DNA of 8,024 nt from Deltaproteobacteria bacterium (GCA_021780585.1 JAJXYM010000248.1:1-8024), one strand, 5' to 3'; numbered from the stretch's first letter, positions 1-7,640 are shown. The notes: generated by a model not told the origin, from the sequence alone. A program made the numbers and translations.

Positions 1-114
1 GCCGGTTCCGGGGCGGGCGCCGGCGCCGGCCAGGGCAGCGGCAAGGGTCAGGGCAAAGGCGGCGGCGCGGGCGCCGGCGCGGGCAGAAAATCCGGCAAGG
101 AAAAGGGCAAGGGC
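1..114 (+). repeat. Gly/Ala/Lys low-complexity coding tract
   Basis: Alternating GGC with GCC/GCG codons, interspersed with AAG and CAG codons, gives runs such as GAGAGAG and GKGQGKGGG. The DNA contains the 12-base palindrome GCCGGCGCCGGC at 19-30. The tract lies inside the first gene and is best read as a flexible, basic linker. It continues past the left edge, so its full length is unknown. Confidence 0.65.
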
Positions 115-678
115 GCTCTTGAGATCGCGGAACTGGGCAACGATCTGAGCAAGGCCGAGGCGCAAATCCAGACCGGCCAGGGACCGCAATCGAAGCAGGG
201 CGGATCGTCGCTCAGCGATACCGGATCGGGGGTCGCGCCCAAAGCGGGCGAGAATCCCAACGCCGCCGGTCCGGAAAGCAAGCCCAACCAGATCGCCAAC
301 GCCTCCGTGCCCAAACCCGGCGAAATCGGCAAGAGCAACGCGCCGATGCCGGCGGGCGGAACGCCGAGCGGACAAAAGAACGACGCCGGCACGATGGGCG
401 ACACGCATCTGGGCGAAATTCCCAAGGCCGGGAATTTCGAGCGGTTTTACAAGGCGGGCGAGGGTCCGCCGCTGATCATTCGCGACGCGCGCTATGTCAC
501 GTTCCGGCTGCCGGCGACGGTCGCCGGTAAAAGCGCCGGCGGACGGCTGGTCGCCGACGCCGAGCGGCCGGTCGCCGCGACGCCGTACAGCAACGCGCCG
601 CTCAAGGCCGATCGGACGGCCGACACGCCCGACGAGCGGCAACTGGTGCCGCCGCGTTATCGCGATCTGATCCGCTGA
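1..678 (+). CDS. C-terminal part of a Gly-rich protein of a MoxR operon (5' truncated)
   Basis: The frame is open from base 1 and ends at TGA 676-678, followed at once by an in-frame TAA; 225 residues are visible and the start lies upstream. Residues 1-38 are low-complexity Gly/Ala/Lys/Gln sequence. A short helix-prone stretch follows (ALEIAELGNDLSKAEAQIQ, about 39-57), then a Pro/Gly/Asn/Lys-rich linker to about 130. The last 95 residues look folded and conserved: they begin GDTHLGEIPKAGNFERFY and end with VPPRYRDLIR. From memory, similar tails of the type PPxYRDLIR close large proteins encoded just upstream of MoxR genes, but I cannot name the family. GTG 307 is an internal Val, not a convincing start, because the frame upstream has the same character and no ribosome site precedes it. 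Function is unknown. Its place 13 bases before the ATPase gene suggests it belongs to the same operon. Confidence 0.8.
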   Translation, partial: AGSGAGAGAGQGSGKGQGKGGGAGAGAGRKSGKEKGKGALEIAELGNDLSKAEAQIQTGQGPQSKQGGSSLSDTGSGVAPKAGENPNAAGPESKPNQIANASVPKPGEIGKSNAPMPAGGTPSGQKNDAGTMGDTHLGEIPKAGNFERFYKAGEGPPLIIRDARYVTFRLPATVAGKSAGGRLVADAERPVAATPYSNAPLKADRTADTPDERQLVPPRYRDLIR

Positions 679-680
679 TA

Positions 681-686
681 AAGGAG
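681..686 (+). promoter_or_regulatory. Strong Shine-Dalgarno of the MoxR gene
   Basis: AAGGAG sits five bases before ATG 692 and fixes that start. It is the only strong purine-rich ribosome site within the MoxR cluster. The next three genes have weak or no such motif and probably depend on coupling to the preceding stop. Confidence 0.8.
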
Positions 687-691
687 AATCA

Positions 692-1705
692 ATGGGAGCG
701 GCTCCGCAAATTTCACCCAACGAACGCGTGGCGGAATTCCGCAAGATCTTCGCCCGCGCCGAAGCCGAAGTCGGTCAAGTCATCGTTGGCCATCGCGAGG
801 TCGTGCGCAAGGTGCTCACGGCGCTGTTCGCCGGCGGCCATATCCTGATCGAAGGCGTGCCCGGACTGGGCAAGACGCTGATGGTCAAAGCCGCGGCGGA
901 GACGCTCGGCCTGAGCTTCAAGCGGATTCAGTTTACGCCCGACCTGATGCCGTCGGATATTGTCGGCACGCAGGTGCTGACCGAAGTCGATGGCCATCGC
1001 GAGTTCAGTTTCAAGGCCGGGCCGATTTTCGCGCATATCGTGCTGGGCGACGAAATCAACCGCGCCACGCCCAAGACCCAATCCGCCGTGCTCGAGGCGA
1101 TGGAGGAGCGGCAGGTGACGGTGTTCGGCGAAACCTATCGTCTGGATCCGCCGTTCTTTGTGCTGGCGACGCAGAATCCGATCGAGCTCGAAGGCACCTA
1201 TCCGCTGCCCGAGGCGCAGATGGATCGGTTTGTGTTCAAGGTCGTGATGGGCGCGCCGAAGCCCGAGGAGCTGCGCGAAATCCTCAAGCGCACGACCGGC
1301 GCGACGGCCCATCAGGTGCAGCCGATTTTCGCTCCGGCCGCGGCCCCGCACAAAATCGAGGAGCTCAAGGCCCTCGTGCGCGAGGTGATGGTGAGCGAAC
1401 CGATCGAGGGCTATATCATCGCGATTATCGGCGCCTGCACGCCGTCCGGACCGGCGGCGATTCCGGAAGTCTCGCAATATCTGCGCTTCGGTCCGAGTCC
1501 GCGCGGCGCGCAGGCGCTGATCCTGTGCGCCAAGGTCAACGCGCTGCTCGCCGGCCGGGTCAGCGTGAGCTACGAGGACGTCGACGACGCGATCGTTCCG
1601 GCCCTGCGCCATCGTTTGCTGCGCAACTTTCAGGCCGAGGCGGAAAACGTCACCGCGGACGCGATTCTCGAGCAGGCGGTCAAGCGGCTGAAACGGCCGC
1701 GCTAG
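692..1705 (+). CDS. MoxR-family AAA+ ATPase
   Basis: A 337-residue cytosolic AAA+ ATPase of the MoxR family, the usual length. ATP-site elements are in order: Walker A GVPGLGKT at 55-62; Walker B ending D120-E121 in VLGDEINRA (the family usually has Ala where Gly119 sits); sensor 1 region ATQNP at 159-163; and the SPRG motif at 269-272 with the sensor 2 arginine R271. A C-terminal helical lid runs from about 220 to 337 and includes the typical LRHRLLRNF segment. MoxR ATPases work with VWA-domain partners as chaperone-like machines that mature or remodel protein complexes. The adjacent DUF58 gene, two bases downstream, is the expected partner. Start ATG 692 is supported by AAGGAG at the proper distance. 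The family assignment is sure; the substrate cannot be read from the sequence. Confidence 0.96.
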   Translation: MGAAPQISPNERVAEFRKIFARAEAEVGQVIVGHREVVRKVLTALFAGGHILIEGVPGLGKTLMVKAAAETLGLSFKRIQFTPDLMPSDIVGTQVLTEVDGHREFSFKAGPIFAHIVLGDEINRATPKTQSAVLEAMEERQVTVFGETYRLDPPFFVLATQNPIELEGTYPLPEAQMDRFVFKVVMGAPKPEELREILKRTTGATAHQVQPIFAPAAAPHKIEELKALVREVMVSEPIEGYIIAIIGACTPSGPAAIPEVSQYLRFGPSPRGAQALILCAKVNALLAGRVSVSYEDVDDAIVPALRHRLLRNFQAEAENVTADAILEQAVKRLKRPR

Positions 1706-1707
1706 CG

Positions 1708-2607
1708 ATGCTGGGACTGCCGGAAGAATTCACCTCCGAGTTTATCGCGCGGCTCGAGCAGTTGCGGATCAAGACGCGGCGCGAATACGCCGGCGTCGGC
1801 AAGGGTTCGCATCTCTCGCCCCGGCGCGGCTCCTCGCTCGAATTCAGCGATTTCCGCCATTATTCGGAGGGCGACGACTTCCGCTATATCGATTGGGGCC
1901 TGTACGGCCGCACCGACAAGCTCTATATCAAGCTGTTCAAGGAAGAAGAGGACCTGCTCACCTATATCTTTATCGACGCGAGCGCGTCGATGGGCTTTCC
2001 CGAACGCGATCGGAAATTTTCCTCGGCGATCGCGATGGCGCTGGCGCTCGCCTACGTCGCCCTGGCCGCCGGCGATCGGGTGATGATTCGGGTGTTGGGC
2101 GGACGCGGCGCGCCGCCGCCGCCGGCCTTCGTCTACGGACGCCATCGGATTGTCGAACTCGGCCGCACCCTCGGCGGAATCCATCCGGGCGGCGAGCTTG
2201 ACCTCGCCGCGGCGCTCGCGCGCGAGCTGATTTCGATCCGTCGCGCCGGCAAGGTGTTCCTGATTTCGGACTTCCTGATGATGCCGAACGCGGCGGAGCG
2301 CGCGCTGGGCCTGTTCAACGCCGCCAATATGGACGTGACGGCGGTGCAGGTGCTCGGCGCCGGCGAGCTCGACGGCCAGGGCCTCAGCGGCGACGTCGAG
2401 GCGGTCGACGCGGAGAGCGGCGAGCGGGTGCGGCTCTCGATGGGGCCGCGGGAGCGCGCGCGCTATCGCGAGTCGCTGCTCAGGCTGGCGCGCGAAATCC
2501 GGGTCTTCTGTTTCCGCAACGGACTGCATTACGCGCTCTACACCACCGACAAGAATTTTCAGGATTTTTTCCTCCGCGCGGCGTCCGAATTCGGACTCGC
2601 GCATTGA
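1708..2607 (+). CDS. DUF58 protein with VWA-like domain (MoxR partner)
   Basis: A 299-residue soluble protein with no membrane segment. It carries the DUF58 signature around 47-70 (SDFRHYSEGDDFRYIDWGLY), followed by a VWA fold. The MIDAS first motif DxSxS is intact (D90, S92, S94 in IDASASM), and the later aspartate is D188 in LISDFL. The position where related proteins usually have Thr (GGTDLAAAL type) is Glu163 here (GGELDLAAAL). DUF58 proteins are encoded beside MoxR ATPases and are thought to be their cytosolic partners or adaptors. ATG 1708 lies two bases after the ATPase stop with no clear Shine-Dalgarno, so translation is probably coupled. The frame is also open upstream to 1525 inside the ATPase gene, but that part is Arg-rich nonsense, and the DUF58 family begins near this ATG. 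Confidence 0.94.
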   Translation: MLGLPEEFTSEFIARLEQLRIKTRREYAGVGKGSHLSPRRGSSLEFSDFRHYSEGDDFRYIDWGLYGRTDKLYIKLFKEEEDLLTYIFIDASASMGFPERDRKFSSAIAMALALAYVALAAGDRVMIRVLGGRGAPPPPAFVYGRHRIVELGRTLGGIHPGGELDLAAALARELISIRRAGKVFLISDFLMMPNAAERALGLFNAANMDVTAVQVLGAGELDGQGLSGDVEAVDAESGERVRLSMGPRERARYRESLLRLAREIRVFCFRNGLHYALYTTDKNFQDFFLRAASEFGLAH

Positions 2608-2615
2608 CGGACGCG

Positions 2616-4433
2616 ATGGGCCTGTTCAACTCGTTCGGACTGCTCAATCCCGGCGCGCTGTGGTTTCTCGCCGCCGTGCCGGCGCTGATCGCCGCCTATC
2701 TGGCGCGCGAACGGCCGCGCCAGGCGACGGTCTCGAGCGTGCTGGCGTTGCGCGCGCTGCACGTGATGCGCGGGCAGCGGTTCGGCGGACGGCCGCGCTT
2801 CACCTGGACCTTCTTTCTGGAACTGGCCGCGCTCGGTCTCGCGGTGCTGGCGATGGCCGGTCCGTATCTGCTGCGCCGCGGCGCGCCGATCGCGATCGTG
2901 CTGGACAATTCCGCCGCGATGCAGGCGGCGACGCCGGCCGGCAAGTCGCGCTTCGAAACCGCGGTCGCGGCGCTCGACGCCGCGCTCGATCGCGCCGACA
3001 GCGCGGGCGCGGTGACGGTCTATCTGACCGCCCCGCAACCGCGTCAGATGGGCGGAACGCTCGATGGCGCCGGGGCCGCGCGCGAGGCGATCGCGCACGC
3101 GCGGACGGTCGACGCGCCCGACGATCCGGCGGCGCTGGCGACGCTGCTCGGCCAGCTCAACTCCGACCCGCATCTCGGCCGGATCCTCTTCGCCAGCTAC
3201 CGGCCAATCGCCGCCCCCGTGCCGGCGCGCTTCACCCCGATCGGCGTGGGCGATCCGATCGGCAACTACGCGATCGGCCGCTTTATCCTGAGCCGCGAGA
3301 CTTTCGGGGCCGCCGCTTTGCACGCCACCATTACCGTGGCGAACTTCAGTCCGGCTCCGGCGACGCTCAAGGTCACGCTCGAAGGCGACGGCAAGCCGGT
3401 CGGCGCGGCGGAGGCCGAGACCGCGGCGGGCGCGGTCGCCACGCTCGATTTTCCGCGCCTGCCGCCGGCGGCGGTCTATCGCGCCGTGCTGACTCCCGGC
3501 GACGGGTTCATGCTCGACAACACGGCCTACGCCACCGGTTCGTCGGTGAAATCGGTCGCGATTCTGTTCGTCAGTCCGACCCCGGCCGACGGCGCGAGTC
3601 TCGGCGCGATTCCCGGAATCACGCTGGTCACGCGCACCCCGGACCAATACACGCCGCGCGATCTCGCCGCCTGCGACCTGGCGATCTTCGAATACGCCGC
3701 GCCCAAGGAATTGCCGGGCGTCAATGCGCTGCTGGTGATGCCGCCGCCGGACGATCCGGTCTTCCGCCTGCGCGCGACGGCGGCGGCGCGGGTCGCGATC
3801 GCGAATTGGCCGGCGATCGATCCGCTGACCGACGGAGTCAACTTCCGCCTGCTCAATATGCGTTCGGGCGAATACTTCGGCGGCCATCCGTGGATGGACG
3901 CGGTGGTGAGCGGCGCGGGCGGCGGACTTCTGCTCAGCGGCGTGCGCGGCGGGCGCCGCTATGTCGCGGCCGGCTTCAATCCGTTCCCGTATCTGGGGCG
4001 CGGGAATCTGCCGATGTCGATTCTGACGCTCAACCTGATGGGCTACCTGGCCGGCTTCGGCGCCCATACCGGCGGCTATCGCACGGGCGAGGCGTGGCTC
4101 GTGCCGGCCGGCGTGAACGCCATAATCCGGCCCTCGGGCGAGCGCGTCCCGGTCTCGGCGGGCGCGCTGTTCACGGCCGCGACGCAGGGCGTCTATCAAT
4201 TGGCGGGCGCCGCGGGCGCGCCGACGCTCAGGGCGGTGAATCTGACCGATCTCGGGGTTTCCGATCTGCAAAACGTGCCGCCGATCGCGATCGCGCCTGG
4301 CGCGCAGGCCACGCCCGCCGCCGGCGCCACGATGCGCCAGCCGCTCGCGCCCTGGCTGCTGGCGGCGATCCTCGGCCTGATCGTGTTCGAGTCGCTGTTT
4401 GTCTACCGCCGGCGCCGGCCGGTCGCGGCGTAG
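2616..4433 (+). CDS. BatA-type membrane protein with degenerate VWA domain
   Basis: A 605-residue membrane protein. Residues 1-50 match the BatA / aerotolerance-regulator N-terminal domain (FGLLNPGALWFLAAVPALIA), with a first membrane segment at about 12-30, an Arg-rich loop, and a second segment at about 64-85. A VWA-like domain follows (93-210) whose metal site looks lost: the first motif is DNSAA (97-101) instead of DxSxS, and the usual TDG is replaced by FASYR (192-196). A beta-rich region (about 225-310, ending near DNTAY) and a Rossmann-like part (310-480) come next, then a last membrane segment at about 579-597 and a basic tail RRRRPVAA. The positive-inside rule puts the bulk in the periplasm. 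ATG 2616 is preferred; TTG 2604, overlapping the DUF58 stop as TTGA, would add only four residues. Neither has a strong ribosome site. The role is probably structural or binding within the MoxR/VWA assembly. Confidence 0.88.
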   Translation: MGLFNSFGLLNPGALWFLAAVPALIAAYLARERPRQATVSSVLALRALHVMRGQRFGGRPRFTWTFFLELAALGLAVLAMAGPYLLRRGAPIAIVLDNSAAMQAATPAGKSRFETAVAALDAALDRADSAGAVTVYLTAPQPRQMGGTLDGAGAAREAIAHARTVDAPDDPAALATLLGQLNSDPHLGRILFASYRPIAAPVPARFTPIGVGDPIGNYAIGRFILSRETFGAAALHATITVANFSPAPATLKVTLEGDGKPVGAAEAETAAGAVATLDFPRLPPAAVYRAVLTPGDGFMLDNTAYATGSSVKSVAILFVSPTPADGASLGAIPGITLVTRTPDQYTPRDLAACDLAIFEYAAPKELPGVNALLVMPPPDDPVFRLRATAAARVAIANWPAIDPLTDGVNFRLLNMRSGEYFGGHPWMDAVVSGAGGGLLLSGVRGGRRYVAAGFNPFPYLGRGNLPMSILTLNLMGYLAGFGAHTGGYRTGEAWLVPAGVNAIIRPSGERVPVSAGALFTAATQGVYQLAGAAGAPTLRAVNLTDLGVSDLQNVPPIAIAPGAQATPAAGATMRQPLAPWLLAAILGLIVFESLFVYRRRRPVAA

Positions 4434-4435
4434 CC

Positions 4436-7030
4436 ATGGACGCGGCCGCTTTCGCCCACGCGCTGCATCTGCCGTTGCGCGGCCTGACGATCGGCCGTCC
4501 CGAGGCGTTGTATCTGCTCGCCGCGGTCGGCGTGCTGCTCGGATGGTGGCTGATTCGGGCGCGCACGCCGCTGCGGATGGTTGCGCCGGTGATGCGCGCG
4601 CTCGTGCTCGCGCTGTTCGCGATCGCGCTGGCCGATCCGCAAAGCGTGATGCGCCGTGAGGGGGCGGCGCGGCCGGCGCTGATCGACGCTTCCGCCAGTA
4701 TCACGCCGGAGATGCGCGCCTGGACCGTCAGCCTGCTGCGCGATCAATTGAAGATGCGCGGCGGAGATCCCGCCCTGATCTTCGCCGGCGCGCCGTTCGC
4801 GACCACGCTCGGCGATGCGGCAACGATGCTCGCGGGAACCTCGGGATGCGCCGCGTGCGCGCCCGGCGCGACCAATCTGCAGGCGGCGCTCGAACGGATC
4901 GCGGCCGACCCGGACGCGCGCGGCGGTCCGGTGGCGCTGATCACGGACGGCTGGCAGAACCACGGCGACAGCGACGACGCGCTCAACGCGGTGCGCGCCG
5001 CCGGAATCGCGCTGGAAATCTTCACGCCGCCGGGCGCGCGCGCGGTGCCCAACGTCGCGATGACCGAGATGCTGCTGCCGCCCGCGCTGGCGAAAGCGGA
5101 GCCGTTTGCGCTGGGCGTAACGCTGCTCAATCTGAACGCGACCCCGGCGGCCGGCGCGGTCGCGATCTATCGCAACGGCGAACAGATCGATCAGCGCGCG
5201 GTGACGCTCCCGCCCGGCCATACGCGGATCGATTTTCCGGTGCGCACGGAGGCGAGCGGCCTGGTCGCGTATCGCGCCGTGTTCACGCCGGCGAATCCTG
5301 CCGAGGACAGCTATCCCGAGGACGATTCGCTGCGCGGATGGGTTGGAGTTGGATCCCAGCGCAAGGTGCTGATCCTGGCCGATTCCTCGCGCGACGCCGG
5401 CTATCTCGAGCAGGTGGTGCGGCGGCTCGGAATGGAGCCGGCGGTGCAGGTCGTCGGCGGCCAATGGAACGGCGGCCCGCAAGGCTACGACGCCGTGATC
5501 CTCGATAATCTCGCCCGGACGCGGATCGCGCCGGCGGCGCAGAACGCCCTGGCGCAGTACGTTGGCGCGGGCGGCGCGCTGGCGATGGTCGGGGGCGACC
5601 GGAGCTTCGGCCTCGGCGGATGGCAGGACAGTCCGATCGCGCGGGTGATGCCGGTGGTGATGCGTCCCCCGGCGCATCGCGAGCGCACCCGCGCATTGGT
5701 GCTGATTATCGACAAGTCGGGTTCGATGGGGCGCGATCAGAAGCTGGAGTACGCCAAGGCCGCCGCGCTGACCGTCACCAAAACGCTCAAGGACAGCGAC
5801 TTCATGAGCGTGATCGGCTTCGATTCGCAACCGTTCGTGGTGATTCCGCTGGAGCCGCTGAGCCAGAGCCGGCCCTATTTCAGCGAGCTGATCGGCCGGC
5901 TCAAGGCGCGCGGCACGACCTATCTAGCGCCGGCGCTGCAGGAGGCGGGGCGGATGCTGGCCGGCAGCCGCGCGGCGATCAAGCACGTCGTGATCCTGAC
6001 CGACGGCGAAACCGGCGGCACCGCGTCGATGTACTACGACCTGGTCTCGAGCATGCATCGCGACGGCGGCGTGACGATTTCGACGATCGCGATCGGCCGC
6101 GAGGCGAACCTCGCGCTGCTGCAGGCGATCAGCCGCTACGGCGGCGGCGGCTTCTATCAGACCGACAGTCCGCAAAACCTGCCGCAGTTGTTCCTTGCCG
6201 ACGTGCGCCAGAGCGGCGGCGACACGACCATGGTCGAAAAGGACTTCGTGCCCTATACGACCTCGCCCGATCCGATCCTGAAGAATCTGGCGGGACGGCA
6301 ACTGCCGCCGCTCAAGGGGTTCGTCGCGACCGAGCTCAAGCCGGGCGCCGCGCTGAGCGTATTCGTCAACAGCGGCGGCGCGCGCGCGCCGATCGTCGCG
6401 AGCTGGAAGTACGGCGCCGGCAAGGCGCTGGCGATGACCACCGACGCGAGCGGGCGCTGGTCGGCGCGCTGGATCGAAAACGGCGTCTTCGCGCCCCTGT
6501 GGGACAAGCTGATCGGATGGCTCGCGCCGGGCGCGACCGGGCGGGCGGATATCGGCGTCGCGCTGGGTTATCGCGCGGGGCGGATCGAAATCCGGCTGAC
6601 CGATTACAGCGTCACCGCGGGCACGGCCGATCGCGCGCTCAACGCGGTCGTCACCGCGCCCAACGGCGCGCATTTCGACGCGATGCTGGCGCCCGACGGT
6701 CCGGGGGAACTGGCCGGCAGTATCGAGGCGGCTGCGCCCGGCAATTACTTCATCCAGTTGCGGCCGCCGCGCGGCGCGAACGTCGTCTATCCGCCGCTGG
6801 CCTACACCGTCAGCGCCGCGATCGACGCGGAACTGCCGCGGCCGGCGCCGAATTACGGCCTGCTCGAGCATCTCGCGTCGGCGACCGGCGGACGGCTCAA
6901 CCCCGCCCCCGGCGAACTCGCGGTCGCGCGCCCCGGCTTCGAACAAAGCGCGCCGCTAAGTCCGTGGCTGATCGTCGCCGCGATGCTACTCTTGATGGGC
7001 GAGGCGCTGATTCGGCGTCTGACCTATTGA
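4436..7030 (+). CDS. Membrane protein with two VWA domains and a GATase-like domain
   Basis: An 864-residue protein. Two membrane segments (about 23-40 and 50-67) precede VWA domain 1 (80-200), which has a full MIDAS set: D84/S86/S88, T146, and D171 in TDG. A beta-sandwich-like stretch (205-305) leads to a class I glutamine-amidotransferase-like Rossmann domain (308-405) with no cysteine nucleophile; its equivalent loop reads GGALAMVGGDRSFGLGGW. VWA domain 2 (418-592) is canonical: D426/S428/S430 in DKSGSM, T494 or T495, and D523 in TDGE. Further beta domains lead to PNYGLLEHLASATGGR (805-820), a final membrane segment (842-858) and a short basic tail. Topology places the large middle part in the periplasm. 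Its only cysteines are C138 and C141 (CAAC) in VWA domain 1. ATG 4436 is two bases after the BatA-type stop without a Shine-Dalgarno, so it is probably coupled. Such proteins are regular members of MoxR/DUF58/BatA operons; the biochemical role is unknown. Confidence 0.93.
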   Translation: MDAAAFAHALHLPLRGLTIGRPEALYLLAAVGVLLGWWLIRARTPLRMVAPVMRALVLALFAIALADPQSVMRREGAARPALIDASASITPEMRAWTVSLLRDQLKMRGGDPALIFAGAPFATTLGDAATMLAGTSGCAACAPGATNLQAALERIAADPDARGGPVALITDGWQNHGDSDDALNAVRAAGIALEIFTPPGARAVPNVAMTEMLLPPALAKAEPFALGVTLLNLNATPAAGAVAIYRNGEQIDQRAVTLPPGHTRIDFPVRTEASGLVAYRAVFTPANPAEDSYPEDDSLRGWVGVGSQRKVLILADSSRDAGYLEQVVRRLGMEPAVQVVGGQWNGGPQGYDAVILDNLARTRIAPAAQNALAQYVGAGGALAMVGGDRSFGLGGWQDSPIARVMPVVMRPPAHRERTRALVLIIDKSGSMGRDQKLEYAKAAALTVTKTLKDSDFMSVIGFDSQPFVVIPLEPLSQSRPYFSELIGRLKARGTTYLAPALQEAGRMLAGSRAAIKHVVILTDGETGGTASMYYDLVSSMHRDGGVTISTIAIGREANLALLQAISRYGGGGFYQTDSPQNLPQLFLADVRQSGGDTTMVEKDFVPYTTSPDPILKNLAGRQLPPLKGFVATELKPGAALSVFVNSGGARAPIVASWKYGAGKALAMTTDASGRWSARWIENGVFAPLWDKLIGWLAPGATGRADIGVALGYRAGRIEIRLTDYSVTAGTADRALNAVVTAPNGAHFDAMLAPDGPGELAGSIEAAAPGNYFIQLRPPRGANVVYPPLAYTVSAAIDAELPRPAPNYGLLEHLASATGGRLNPAPGELAVARPGFEQSAPLSPWLIVAAMLLLMGEALIRRLTY

Positions 7031-7043
7031 GGCGAACGGCGCG

Positions 7044-7616
7044 ATGGACCACGACGATCCGATCGAACCGAACCATCATCTGCAGCGGCGCTATCCGGCG
7101 GACAGCCGCTTCTGCGCGCTGTGCGCCGGCGCCCTGCGAATCCGCACCGTGCTGCCCGATCGCAAGCGGCTCAAGGTCTGCGAACGCTGCGGCTTCGTCG
7201 AATTCACCGGACCGAAGGCGGTCGCCGGATGTCTGGTGATCGTGGAGCGGCGGGTGCTCCTGCTCAAGCGCGGCAATCCGCCGCAAATCGGCAAATGGAC
7301 GTTTCCCGGCGGCTATATCGATCTTGGCGAGTTGCCCGCGGCGGCGGCGATTCGCGAAACCGCCGAAGAGGTCGGCCTCGACGTCGCGATCGAGCGGCTG
7401 CATGGCGTCTATGCCGATCCGGCGCGTCCCGAGGCGATGGTGATAGTCTATATGGCGACGGCGGATCGCGGCGCCGCGCCGGCGGCGTCGCCCGAAGCGC
7501 TGGAGGTCGGATTTTTCGCGCCGCGGGAGATTCCGTGGAACGACCTGGCGTTTCGAACGACGCGCGACGCGCTCGGCGATTGGGCGGCGCGTATCGACGC
7601 GCCGCCGTTCCGATGA
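7044..7616 (+). CDS. Zinc-ribbon Nudix hydrolase
   Basis: A 190-residue soluble protein. The N-terminus has a likely zinc ribbon with four cysteines: C24-x2-C27 and C46-x2-C49. The Nudix fold follows (about 59-165), with a perfect Nudix box at 90-112: G90, E96, R104, E105, E108, E109, G111. These glutamates bind the magnesium used to hydrolyse nucleoside-diphosphate-linked substrates. The layout resembles the Nudix_N_2 type of zinc-ribbon Nudix enzymes. It is shorter than NudC and lacks NudC's SQPWPFPxS signature after the box, so an NADH or RNA-cap decapping activity should not be assumed. ADP-ribose-like or other nucleotide derivatives are possible, but the substrate cannot be told. ATG 7044 lies 13 bases after the preceding stop, with a weak AGG at 7030-7032. 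It is possibly co-transcribed with the VWA genes without sharing their function. Confidence 0.93.
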   Translation: MDHDDPIEPNHHLQRRYPADSRFCALCAGALRIRTVLPDRKRLKVCERCGFVEFTGPKAVAGCLVIVERRVLLLKRGNPPQIGKWTFPGGYIDLGELPAAAAIRETAEEVGLDVAIERLHGVYADPARPEAMVIVYMATADRGAAPAASPEALEVGFFAPREIPWNDLAFRTTRDALGDWAARIDAPPFR

Positions 7617-7628
7617 GGCGCCGGCCCC

Positions 7629-7632
7629 GGAG
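7629..7632 (+). promoter_or_regulatory. Shine-Dalgarno supporting the GTG 7641 start
   Basis: GGAG lies eight bases before GTG 7641, an optimal spacing. It favours this start over ATG 7668 and GTG 7719 for the oxidoreductase. The 24-base gap after the Nudix stop holds no T-tract and no convincing terminator. Confidence 0.55.
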
Positions 7633-7640
7633 CAACGGGC

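Noticed and set aside
307..678. GTG 307 as the start of a separate 123-residue gene
   Set aside because: The same frame is open back to base 1 with continuous linker-like composition, and no ribosome site precedes GTG 307. It is better read as an internal Val codon.
2559..4271. 570-codon open frame on the - strand opposite the BatA-type gene
   Set aside because: The product is Arg/Ala/His/Gln-rich without recognisable motifs, lies wholly opposite a well-supported gene, and shows the same pattern as other antisense frames here (713-1612, 1702-2604, 4403-5830, 5924-6946, 6897-7988).
4408..4419. Perfect palindrome GCCGGCGCCGGC at the end of the BatA-type gene, also at 19-30
   Set aside because: Both copies fall in coding sequence made of GCC/GGC codons. 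In such GC-rich DNA short palindromes of this kind are expected, there is no T-run, and neither has an intergenic setting.
2660..4435. Open frame overlapping the whole BatA-type gene and running in frame into the 864-residue VWA gene
   Set aside because: The translation is Arg/Gly/Asp-rich with no domain or membrane segments until the VWA protein begins at 4436. It is an expected by-product of G/C-ending codons, while the frame from 2616 encodes a clear BatA-type protein.
5620..7239. 539-codon + strand frame spanning the end of the VWA gene and the Nudix gene
   Set aside because: It is Arg-rich without motifs and overlaps two genes that have intact MIDAS and Nudix signatures in their own frames.
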